DNA of 64,000 nucleotides, taken from contig NZ_JADQDC010000005.1 in assembly GCF_015694345.1 (NCBI RefSeq), positions 1 to 64,000 of the forward strand. Direction: 5' to 3'. The stretch comes from Novosphingobium jiangmenense. GTDB lineage: Bacteria > Pseudomonadota > Alphaproteobacteria > Sphingomonadales > Sphingomonadaceae. Both the position numbers and the translations under genes were made by a program. Each line of letters opens with the position of its first letter. Within the stretch, counting starts at the first letter, position 1. This document shows positions 42,358 to 49,730 of the stretch, piece after piece. A model generated the notes under the pieces. That model worked only from the letters and a program-made list of their open reading frames with translations. It was not told the DNA's origin and made no database searches.

Positions 42358-43812
42358 TCAGATCTTCAGGCCGCCGATGTGGAAGGCCTTGGTTTCCAGA
42401 TATTCCTCGATGCCTTGCGTGCCGCCTTCGCGGCCCAGGCCCGATTGCTTCATCCCGCCGAACGGTGCCATTTCCATCGCGATGGAGCCGGTGTTGAGCG
42501 CGACCATGCCCGCCTCCAGCGCCTCAGCCACGCGGAATGCGCGGTCCAGCCCTGACGTGTAGAAATAGCTGGCGAGGCCGTAGTCGGTGTCATTGGCCAG
42601 CGCGATGGCCTCGTCCTCGGTCTCGAAGCGGAACAGCGGAGCGACCGGGCCGAAGGTCTCCTCGGAAGCAAGGCGCATGTCCGGAGTGGCCTCTGCGATC
42701 ACCACCGGCCGCGCAAAGTTGCCGCCTTGCGCGCCCTTGCCCGAGAACAGCACCTTGCCGCCCTTGGCCAGCGCATCCTCGATGTGGGCCGAAACCTTGT
42801 CCACCGCCGCACGATTGATCAGCGGCCCGGTCGTGGCACCGGTGTCCATCCCGTTGCCGACATTGAGCGCCTCGACCGCCGCGCCGAGGCGGGCAGCGAA
42901 CGCATCGTAAATCGGCGCGTGAACGAGAATGCGGTTGGCGCAGACGCAGGTCTGCCCGGCATTGCGGAACTTGCTCGCCATCGTCGCCTTGACCGCCAGA
43001 TCGAGGTCGGCATCGTCGAACACGATCAGCGGCGCATTGCCGCCGAGTTCCAGGCTCAATCGCTTGATCGTGTCCGCGCTCTGCCGCATCAGCAGCGAGC
43101 CGACGCGGGTGGAACCGGTGAACGAAAGCTTGCGCACCACCGGACTGGCCGTGATCGCTGCGCCGATCGCCTGCGGCATGCCGGTCAGGAGGTTGATCGT
43201 GCCTTTCGGAAAGCCTGCGCGGATCGCCAGCTCGATCAGGGCGAGCGCGGTGAACGGCGTCATTTCCGAGGGCTTGATCACCACCGGGCACCCCGCCGCA
43301 AGAGCTGGCGCGCACTTGCGGGTGATCATCGCCGCGGGGAAGTTCCACGGCGTGATCGCCGCCGATACGCCGACCGGCTCGGTCAGCACGATGATCCGCC
43401 GGTCCCGCTCGGGCGAGGCGACGTTGCGTGCGCCGACCCGGCGGCCCTCCTCGGCAAACCACTTGATGAAGGTCGCGGCGTAGCGGATCTCGCCCTGCGC
43501 CTCGGCCAGAGGCTTGCCCTGTTCGGCGGTCATGATCCGGGCAAGGTCATCGAGATTGGCCAGCACCAAGGCGTGCCACGCCTCGAGCAGCACTGCGCGC
43601 TCGCCCGCCGTGCGCCGCCGCCAGTCCGCCCATGATGCCTGCGCCGCCGCAATCGCCGCCTCGGCTTCGGCCGCTCCGCAATCGGGCACAGTGCCGATCA
43701 CCTCGCCCGTCGCAGGATTGGTTACCTCAAGGGCAGGAAGGCCAGCGGAAATCCACTGGCCATCGATCAGCGCGGCCTGCCGCAGCAGGGTGGGATCATT
43801 GAGGTTCAGCAT
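42358..43812 (-). CDS. gabD: NAD(P)-dependent succinate-semialdehyde dehydrogenase
   Basis: A 484-residue aldehyde dehydrogenase closest in length and motifs to GabD. Catalytic Cys289 is in NAGQTCVCANRILVH (Cys291 is the redox-switch neighbour), Glu in LSLELGGNAPLIVFDD, and NAD-binding Lys in VIKPSEMTPF and FTGSTRVGSLLM. It would oxidise succinate semialdehyde, or a similar omega-aldehyde made by the class III aminotransferase, to succinate. The ATG 43812 is preferred; the TTG two codons earlier overlaps the GNAT stop. Confidence 0.88.
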   Translation of the reverse strand: MLNLNDPTLLRQAALIDGQWISAGLPALEVTNPATGEVIGTVPDCGAAEAEAAIAAAQASWADWRRRTAGERAVLLEAWHALVLANLDDLARIMTAEQGKPLAEAQGEIRYAATFIKWFAEEGRRVGARNVASPERDRRIIVLTEPVGVSAAITPWNFPAAMITRKCAPALAAGCPVVIKPSEMTPFTALALIELAIRAGFPKGTINLLTGMPQAIGAAITASPVVRKLSFTGSTRVGSLLMRQSADTIKRLSLELGGNAPLIVFDDADLDLAVKATMASKFRNAGQTCVCANRILVHAPIYDAFAARLGAAVEALNVGNGMDTGATTGPLINRAAVDKVSAHIEDALAKGGKVLFSGKGAQGGNFARPVVIAEATPDMRLASEETFGPVAPLFRFETEDEAIALANDTDYGLASYFYTSGLDRAFRVAEALEAGMVALNTGSIAMEMAPFGGMKQSGLGREGGTQGIEEYLETKAFHIGGLKI

Positions 43813-43814
43813 GT

Positions 43815-44672
43815 TCAACCCAGCGCCTGTGCGGCAATTGCAAAAGTCCTGATGTCGTCATCGACGACGGGCGCGGGCCCCAGCGCCATCACGGTCACCC
43901 GCCCTACTTCGGGCAGCCCAAGCTCCTCGAGCCAAGGCCCCAGCCCGCAGCTTTCGGAAATGTCGAGCCGGCAGAAGCTGCCCGATTGCGTGCCCAGCCA
44001 GTGGGCAATGAGCGCCTTGGCCCCGGTGAGGTCCGGCGCGATCACCGGCGCAATCGCCCAGCCGCGCCCGAAGCGGCGCAGCACGGCAAAGCCGGTCTGC
44101 TCATGCTCGCGGCACAGCACGACCGTGCTGCCCTCGGCCTGGAAGGCATCGAGCACGGCTTTGCGATCCATGCCCGAGGCCTTGGCATAGAGCGCCTCCA
44201 GCGCCTCGCCATCGGCCGCACCCATCGGCCGCACACGCTCGCCGGAACGCAGTTCGACGAGCGGCTGCGCCGGAGCGACGGCCTGGTGCTGACACACCAC
44301 GCCCAGTTCCTCGAAACCCAGTTTGCGATAGAGCGGCAGGCCTTCCGCCGTGGCGTTGAGGATGACCGTCCGCCCCGTCAGGCGCTCAAGCATCGCATCC
44401 ATCAGCTTGCGCCCCAGCCCCTTGCCCTGCATCGCGTTGGTCACGATCACGAGACCGAGGGTCGCAAAGCTTTCGCCGAACTTCCAGCCCATGATCGTGC
44501 CGACGACCTTGCCGTCAACTTCGGCAACCACGCCCTCGCCGATGGACAGGAACAGCGCGATATCCTCCTCGCGATGCGGCCACTGCTGCTCGATGCACAG
44601 TTCGGCGGCGGCGTGGACATCCTCGCCGGTCATTGCGCGCATGACGATCTGCGTCGCGTCCTGAACTGCCAT
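43815..44672 (-). CDS. GNAT family N-acetyltransferase (two-domain)
   Basis: A 285-residue protein. The N-terminal GNAT domain (about 12-130) has the acetyl-CoA loop NAMQGKGLGRKLMDAML and LYRKLGFEELG. The C-terminal half (about 150-275) is the second domain typical of YitI-like/GNAT-fold tandem proteins (GFAVLRRFGRGWAIAPVIA). It may acetylate an amine or amino-acid intermediate. It is first in the operon that runs through gabD, the dehydrogenase, aminotransferase, Lrp and M20; a downstream amidohydrolase could undo such acylation. Confidence 0.85.
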   Translation of the reverse strand: MAVQDATQIVMRAMTGEDVHAAAELCIEQQWPHREEDIALFLSIGEGVVAEVDGKVVGTIMGWKFGESFATLGLVIVTNAMQGKGLGRKLMDAMLERLTGRTVILNATAEGLPLYRKLGFEELGVVCQHQAVAPAQPLVELRSGERVRPMGAADGEALEALYAKASGMDRKAVLDAFQAEGSTVVLCREHEQTGFAVLRRFGRGWAIAPVIAPDLTGAKALIAHWLGTQSGSFCRLDISESCGLGPWLEELGLPEVGRVTVMALGPAPVVDDDIRTFAIAAQALG

Positions 44673-44874
44673 AGGATGCTCCCGGAACAAGCGTGTGAGA
44701 GGGCGCGCAAGACGCCGCGGTGATGCTTCGGGTCTAACCAGCGGCGATCAACATGAGGTGCCGGTTTTCCATTTTATTCGGAACATTATCGCGCCGCCTG
44801 CCACGCCTTTGCCGCGCCGATTGCGGAAGCGACGGCATAGACTGCCGCATCCCCGCCACTGCCGGAAATCCGCA

Positions 44875-46347
44875 ATGTCCCTGTTCGACCCCGAAGCCAT
44901 CCGCCCTGCCCTTGCCGCCAATTTCATCGGTGGCCAGGCAGTGGTCGGACGCGGCCAGAGCTTCATGGTGCTGCGCCCTTCGGACGGGGGAGTGCTCGGC
45001 GAACTGCGCTCGGCCGACGCGGATCAACTGGCCGAGGCGGTGGAAAATGCCGCGCTTGCCCAGAAGGCCAGCGGCTGGGCCACGATGGAACCGCGCGGGC
45101 GCATGCGCCTGCTGCGCCGCTGGGCTGACCTGATCGAGGGAGACTCCGCAACGCTCGCTCCGCTGGAAGCCGCAGGATCGAGCCGCACCCTGCCCGAAGT
45201 CCTCGCCTGGGACCTGCCCTACACCGCCGAATGCATCCGCTTCTTCGCCGAGTTTGCCGACAAGCACGGCGGCGAGATCGCCGCGACCACGCCCGACAAG
45301 CTCGGCTTCACCCTCACCGAACCCTATGGCGTGGTCGGCGCCATCGCCCCGTGGAACCTGCCGCTGGTCATGGCCGCGTGGAAGCTTGGCCCGGCGCTCG
45401 CCGCAGGCAATGCGGTGGTGCTCAAGCCATCGGAACTGACGCCGTTCTCGGTCGTGCGCCTTGCCGAACTGGCCGTCGCTGCTGGTATCCCGGCCGGTAT
45501 CCTCAACGTCGTGCAGGGCGGCGGTGCCGACATCGGCGATGCGCTGGTGCGCCACGAACGCGTCGGCAAGGTCAGCTTCACCGGCTCGACGCGCACTGGC
45601 CGCGCCATCATGACCGCCTGCGCGCAGACGGGTCCGAAGCCTTCGACGCTGGAGCTTGGCGGCAAGAGCCCGCAGCTGGTCTTTGCCGACGCCGATCTTG
45701 GCAAGGCCTCGGCGCTGGTCGCCCGCGCGATCACGCTCAATGCCGGGCAGGTCTGCGTCGCTGGATCGCGCCTGCTGGTGCAGGACAAGGTGCGCGACGA
45801 AGTGGTCGAGCGCCTCACCGCCGCATTCGAAGCCCATCGTCTCGGCGCGACCTGGGCCGAGGGCACCACGATGGGGCCGATCATTTCCGAAGGCCAGCTC
45901 GCCCAGATCGATGGCGTGGTCCAGCGCGCTCGCGCCGCAGGAGCCGAAGCTGTGACCGGAGGCGCCCGCGCCACGGCCCCACAATCGGGCAGCTACTACC
46001 AGCCAACCCTTCTCGCCAACGTCGCGGAAAACAGCGAAGCCGTGCAAGGCGAGATTTTCGGCCCGGTCCTCACCGTGCAGTCCTTCGCCGACGAGGACGA
46101 GGCGATCGCCTTGGCCAACGGCACCCGCTACGGCTTGGCCGCTGGCGTCCACACCAATGACCTGTCGCGCGCGATGCGGGCCGTCCGCGCCCTCGAAGCC
46201 GGAACGGTCTGGGTCAACCGCTATGGCCGGTCTGACGACTTCATCCTGCCCACCGGCGGCTTCAGGCAGTCCGGCGTCGGCAAGGACCTCGGCCGCGAAG
46301 CCTATCTCGCCTCGTGCAAGGTCAAGACGGCGCTCATCCAGATCTGA
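44875..46347 (+). CDS. aldehyde dehydrogenase (betaine-aldehyde-DH-like)
   Basis: A 490-residue NAD(P)-dependent aldehyde dehydrogenase. Catalytic Cys294 is in NAGQVCVAGSRL, Glu in STLELGGKSPQLVFAD, and the cofactor stretch GAIAPWNLPLVMAAWKLGPAL and SFTGSTRTGRAI. It is only distantly similar to gabD nearby, so it probably has another substrate such as gamma-aminobutyraldehyde or a hydroxyaldehyde. Divergent from the GNAT operon with a 200-base control region that includes an AT-rich patch (44770-44790). Followed by a toxin-antitoxin pair. Confidence 0.92.
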   Translation: MSLFDPEAIRPALAANFIGGQAVVGRGQSFMVLRPSDGGVLGELRSADADQLAEAVENAALAQKASGWATMEPRGRMRLLRRWADLIEGDSATLAPLEAAGSSRTLPEVLAWDLPYTAECIRFFAEFADKHGGEIAATTPDKLGFTLTEPYGVVGAIAPWNLPLVMAAWKLGPALAAGNAVVLKPSELTPFSVVRLAELAVAAGIPAGILNVVQGGGADIGDALVRHERVGKVSFTGSTRTGRAIMTACAQTGPKPSTLELGGKSPQLVFADADLGKASALVARAITLNAGQVCVAGSRLLVQDKVRDEVVERLTAAFEAHRLGATWAEGTTMGPIISEGQLAQIDGVVQRARAAGAEAVTGGARATAPQSGSYYQPTLLANVAENSEAVQGEIFGPVLTVQSFADEDEAIALANGTRYGLAAGVHTNDLSRAMRAVRALEAGTVWVNRYGRSDDFILPTGGFRQSGVGKDLGREAYLASCKVKTALIQI

Positions 46348-46358
46348 TCACTTGCATT

Positions 46359-46376
46359 TGTACATAAATTTGTACA
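46359..46376. promoter_or_regulatory. paired TGTACA operator of the yefM-yoeB module
   Basis: Two TGTACA words, 46359-46364 and 46371-46376, lie 12 bases apart centre to centre, between the aldehyde dehydrogenase stop and the antitoxin start. TGTACA is the established core of the long and short palindromes bound by YefM and YefM-YoeB in E. coli. Confidence 0.8.
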
Positions 46377-46399
46377 TTAAGAGTGCAAGGAGATTTGCC

Positions 46400-46654
46400 G
46401 TGGATGTCATCAGCTATTCCGACACGCGCGCCCATCTGAAGGAAGTCATGGATCGCGTCGTCGAGGATCGCGCTCCAGTGATAATCTCGCGCCAGAAGGC
46501 TGAATCCGTGGTGATGGTTTCCCTCGCAGACTGGAATGCGATGGAAGAGACGATACACCTCCTTTCCTCCGCCAACAACGCTGCACGGCTCAAATCCGCC
46601 ATTGATCAGCTCGATGCCGGAAAGGGGCAGCCGCGCGAACTGATTGAACCGTGA
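46400..46654 (+). CDS. yefM: YefM/Phd family antitoxin
   Basis: An 84-residue antitoxin. The N-terminal half (MDVISYSDTRAHLKEVMDRV, APVIISRQKAESVVMVSL, ADWNAMEET) is the dimerising, DNA-binding YefM fold; the C-terminal part is the flexible toxin-binding tail. GTG start with a perfect AAGGAG site; an upstream extension would read into the aldehyde dehydrogenase. The stop overlaps the toxin start by four bases (GTGA). Confidence 0.9.
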   Translation: MDVISYSDTRAHLKEVMDRVVEDRAPVIISRQKAESVVMVSLADWNAMEETIHLLSSANNAARLKSAIDQLDAGKGQPRELIEP

Positions 46655-46917
46655 GGCTGGTCTTTGCCGATGCTGCCTGGGAAGATTACCTCCACTGGCA
46701 GGCGACCGCGCCGAACGTGCTGCAGCGGATCAACGACCTCATCAAGGAATGCCAGCGCACGCCATTCAAGGGCACCGGCAAGCCCGAGCCATTGAAGGGC
46801 GATCTCAAGGGCTGGTGGTCCCGCCGGATCACGCTGGAGGACCGGCTGGTCTACCGCGTCTCAGGCAATCCGCCGGACCAGCAACTCGAAATCGCGCAGT
46901 GCAGGTTCCACTACTGA
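46651..46917 (+). CDS. yoeB: Txe/YoeB family toxin (ribosome-dependent mRNA endonuclease)
   Basis: An 88-residue toxin of the RelE superfamily. The active residues of YoeB are all present: Glu46 (GTGKPEPLKG), Arg65 (TLEDRLVYRV) and the C-terminal His87-Tyr88 (CRFHY), shifted by a four-residue insertion. It should cleave mRNA in the ribosomal A site when free of YefM. The stop lies one base from the end of the convergent FAD oxidase gene. Confidence 0.92.
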   Translation: MRLVFADAAWEDYLHWQATAPNVLQRINDLIKECQRTPFKGTGKPEPLKGDLKGWWSRRITLEDRLVYRVSGNPPDQQLEIAQCRFHY

Positions 46918-46918
46918 C

Positions 46919-48055
46919 TCAACCAAAGCGCCCGATCGAGTATTGCCCGATCGGAATGTCCGTGTGGCCCGTGGCGATCAGTTCGGCCATCGTCTCGCCC
47001 ACACCGGGGCCGATCTGGAAGCCGGAGCCGGAGAAGCCGAACGCGTAGAACAGCCCCGGCACCGTACCGCTCGGCCCCATCACCGGCAGCGCGTCATCGG
47101 TATAGCCTTCGATCCCTGACCAGACGCGGATCACCTGCAATTTGGCCAGCGCGGGCGCGAGGCGGCGCAGGTGCTGGAACTGTGTCATGGTGTTCTGCGG
47201 CATGACGTAGGACCGGTACTCGTCCGGATAGGACGGGGCGCGGGTCGAACCGCCGAGCACGATGTTGCCGCGGGCGACCTGGCGGAAATAGACCGTCTCG
47301 ACCTCGTCCGGCGTCATCACCCCCACCGCCGGCAGGATCGAATATGGCACCGGTTCAGTGACGCTCATCGTCGGCGCGCGCGGAGTTAGCTTCACGGTCT
47401 CGCCGAACTGGCTGACGATCTTGCCGGCCCAGGCCCCTGCCGTAACCAGCAGCGTTGGCGCGCGGAAGCGGCGGCCGTCTTCTGCCTCGAGCACGAAATC
47501 CTCGCCGATCTTGGCGGCATGGACAATCTTCGTGTCCTCGATCACTCGCGCGCCCAGCTTCATCGCCGCGCGGGCGAAGGCAGGCGCGGCAAGGCGCGGG
47601 TTGGCGTGGCCGTCCATCGCGGAATGCGAACCTGCCAGCACGTCTGTCCCAAGCCACGGAAACCGCTCGCGCAGCATGTTGCCCGAAAGCAGTTCGAGAT
47701 CGAGCCCCTCCTCGCGCGCCTGTACGGCGTACTCTTCCATCTTGCCGACGTTCTCGGGCCGGTCGCGGAAGCAGACGCGGATGTGGCCGTTCTGCAGGTA
47801 CTCGACATCGGACCCGAGCAGTTCGTTCGCCTGCCGCCAGATCCGGCTGGCGCGGTTGGCCAGCGGCAACTGCGTGATCGGTCGCCCCTGGCGGCGCACG
47901 TTGCCGAAGTTGGTGCCGCTCGCCTGCCGCCCGACCTTGTCGGTCTCGAGCAGGATCACCGAAAGGCCACGCTGCGCCAGAAAGAACGCGGCGGAGCAGC
48001 CCATCAGCCCGCCGCCGATGATCGCGACATCGGCTGTCAGTTCAGGCGTGCTCAT
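46919..48055 (-). CDS. FAD-dependent oxidoreductase, beta (HcnC/OoxB-like) subunit
   Basis: A 378-residue DAO-family flavoprotein. The dinucleotide motif is ADVAIIGGGLMGCSAAFFL near residue 8-26, and the C-terminal FAD block is FYAFGFSGSGFQIGPGVGE. Size and position after a NAD/FAD-type and a [2Fe-2S] subunit match HcnC of HCN synthase, OoxB/NoxB of opine oxidases, and the beta subunits of D-hydroxyproline or proline dehydrogenases. The length fits opine-oxidase B (about 370) slightly better than HcnC (about 417). Coupled to the upstream subunit by ATGA. Confidence 0.85.
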   Translation of the reverse strand: MSTPELTADVAIIGGGLMGCSAAFFLAQRGLSVILLETDKVGRQASGTNFGNVRRQGRPITQLPLANRASRIWRQANELLGSDVEYLQNGHIRVCFRDRPENVGKMEEYAVQAREEGLDLELLSGNMLRERFPWLGTDVLAGSHSAMDGHANPRLAAPAFARAAMKLGARVIEDTKIVHAAKIGEDFVLEAEDGRRFRAPTLLVTAGAWAGKIVSQFGETVKLTPRAPTMSVTEPVPYSILPAVGVMTPDEVETVYFRQVARGNIVLGGSTRAPSYPDEYRSYVMPQNTMTQFQHLRRLAPALAKLQVIRVWSGIEGYTDDALPVMGPSGTVPGLFYAFGFSGSGFQIGPGVGETMAELIATGHTDIPIGQYSIGRFG

Positions 48056-49425
48056 GCGTCTGTCCTCGCGGTGCCGACGGGTATGGGCTTGACCGGCGCC
48101 TGCCCGCGCAAGCGCCCGGCGCGCTCTACCGCCTCCCCGCGCAGGGCCGAGACAATCTCTGCCGAGGCATTGCCGCAATAGCGCCCCTGGCAGCGCCCCA
48201 TGCCAACGCGGCTGAAGGCCTTGGCGCGATTGGTTTCGGTGGCGAAAGCCTCGCTCACGCTGGCGCGCAGCGTTCCGGCCGTCACGCCCTCGCATCGGCA
48301 GACGATCGTGCTGTCGGCGGTATCGGCAACGAACTGGTGCGGCCACGGGAAGGCTTCCGCCAACCCTTCAGCAAAACGGACGTACCGCGCCCGTTGGGCC
48401 ATCAGGTAGCATCGCCGATCCTTGTCCACGGCATGCCCCATGTCGCCAAGCGCTGCGAGTGCCGCCAGTTCGCCCGTAACCTCGGCGGAGCGTGCGCCGA
48501 GGATCTTGGCGCCGTCCCCTGCGAGGTAGAGCCCCGGGGCCGAGGAGCGACCGTCCCCGTCAATCTCGGGCAGCCATTGCCGCGTGCGCGGATCGAAAGC
48601 GAAGCTGGCGCGGGCAAGGTCGGCAATCTGTGTTTCGGGCCGCAAGTGCCAGCCCATGGCCACGGCATCGCAGTCGAACTGCCGCACATCGCCGGAAGCG
48701 GTGCGGACGGTGACCCCCGAAATGCCGCTCTGCGGATCGCCACTGATCTCCACCGGCGTAATGCCCGAAAGCACCGTTACGCCCGCGCGTATCAGCCCGA
48801 ACGTCAGCGTCACCCCCTGCCACAGCAGGTCGGGCTGTTCGGCCAGCTTGGGCAGTGCCCTGACCCGCCCCGCAAACGGCGAGGTATCGAGCACCGCCAC
48901 AACGTTCGCACCCGCCTTCACGTATTGCGAGGCGACGTAATAAAGCAGCGGTCCGGTGCCCATGAACACGACCGCGCCGCCGATGCTGCAGGCCTGTGCC
49001 TTCAACGCAACCTGCGATCCGCCGAGCGAATAGCACCCCGCCAGCTGCCAGCCGGGCACCGGCGCCAGCCGGTCGGTCGCGCCCGAGCAGACGATCAGGC
49101 GATCATAGGGGATTGCCTCGGTCTCGCCCGCGCGCGCCGCCCAGACCCGGCCCTCGGCCACGTTCCAAACAAGCGTTTCGGGGCGATAGTCGATCTGCGG
49201 CAGCAGCGCATCGAACGTCTCATGCACCGCCCGCGCCCGGTCGGCCTCGCTGCCATAAAGCGTCTCGTAGGAGCGCTTGAAGCCTTCGGGCTGGCGGCGA
49301 TAGATCTGCCCGCCCGAGCGGGAGCCTTCGTCGATCACGACCGGGCGGATACCTGCCCGCACTACCGCCTCGGCCGCGCGCACCCCGGCGGGTCCGGCAC
49401 CGATGATCACCACCCGCTCGCTCAT
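48052..49425 (-). CDS. NAD/FAD oxidoreductase with [2Fe-2S] cluster, alpha (HcnB/OoxA-like) subunit
   Basis: A 457-residue pyridine-nucleotide-disulfide-type flavoprotein: FAD motif VVIIGAGPAGVRAAEAV at the N-terminus, a second nucleotide fold with GGAVVFMGTGPLLYYVAS, and PGLYLAGDGAKILGA. The C-terminal region has VCRCEGVT and GMGRCQGRYCG, a BFD-like [2Fe-2S] cysteine set (CxC then CxxxxC). This is the HcnB/OoxA/SoxA alpha-subunit layout. Overlaps both neighbours by four bases. Confidence 0.88.
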   Translation of the reverse strand: MSERVVIIGAGPAGVRAAEAVVRAGIRPVVIDEGSRSGGQIYRRQPEGFKRSYETLYGSEADRARAVHETFDALLPQIDYRPETLVWNVAEGRVWAARAGETEAIPYDRLIVCSGATDRLAPVPGWQLAGCYSLGGSQVALKAQACSIGGAVVFMGTGPLLYYVASQYVKAGANVVAVLDTSPFAGRVRALPKLAEQPDLLWQGVTLTFGLIRAGVTVLSGITPVEISGDPQSGISGVTVRTASGDVRQFDCDAVAMGWHLRPETQIADLARASFAFDPRTRQWLPEIDGDGRSSAPGLYLAGDGAKILGARSAEVTGELAALAALGDMGHAVDKDRRCYLMAQRARYVRFAEGLAEAFPWPHQFVADTADSTIVCRCEGVTAGTLRASVSEAFATETNRAKAFSRVGMGRCQGRYCGNASAEIVSALRGEAVERAGRLRGQAPVKPIPVGTARTDA

Positions 49426-49730
49426 GGCGCCACCGACCAGTCTGCCGTCAACGGCTGCGTGGTGATGGCAAGGCCGTTCTCGACCGGCGTCGAGCAGGCC
49501 CGCAGCGCGTTGCCGTCCGTGTCGCGCACCCAGCAGTCCTGGCACGCGCCCATCAGGCAGAAGCCCGCACGCCGCTCCGGCCCGAACTCGGCGTTGCGCA
49601 AGGCGAGGCCGCTGTTCAGCATCGCAACCATCAGCGTATCGCCTTCAAGTGCGGTGATTTCGCTGCCGTCGACGGTCAGCCGCACCAGCGCGCGGTCGGT
49701 CTCGTCAAGGCGGCGGAAGCGGCCGGTCAT
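49422..49730 (-). CDS. small (2Fe-2S)-binding protein, gamma (HcnA-like) subunit
   Basis: A 102-residue ferredoxin-like protein of the Fer2_4 family. The cluster motif is GFCLMGACQDCWV (C-x4-C-x2-C) around residues 57-66, with a later Cys in LRACSTPV completing the ligands, and EGDTLMVAML the conserved loop. It carries electrons between the two flavoprotein subunits in HCN synthase and related amine/opine oxidases. Coupled to the ATPase gene upstream by a four-base overlap. Confidence 0.88.
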   Translation of the reverse strand: MTGRFRRLDETDRALVRLTVDGSEITALEGDTLMVAMLNSGLALRNAEFGPERRAGFCLMGACQDCWVRDTDGNALRACSTPVENGLAITTQPLTADWSVAP

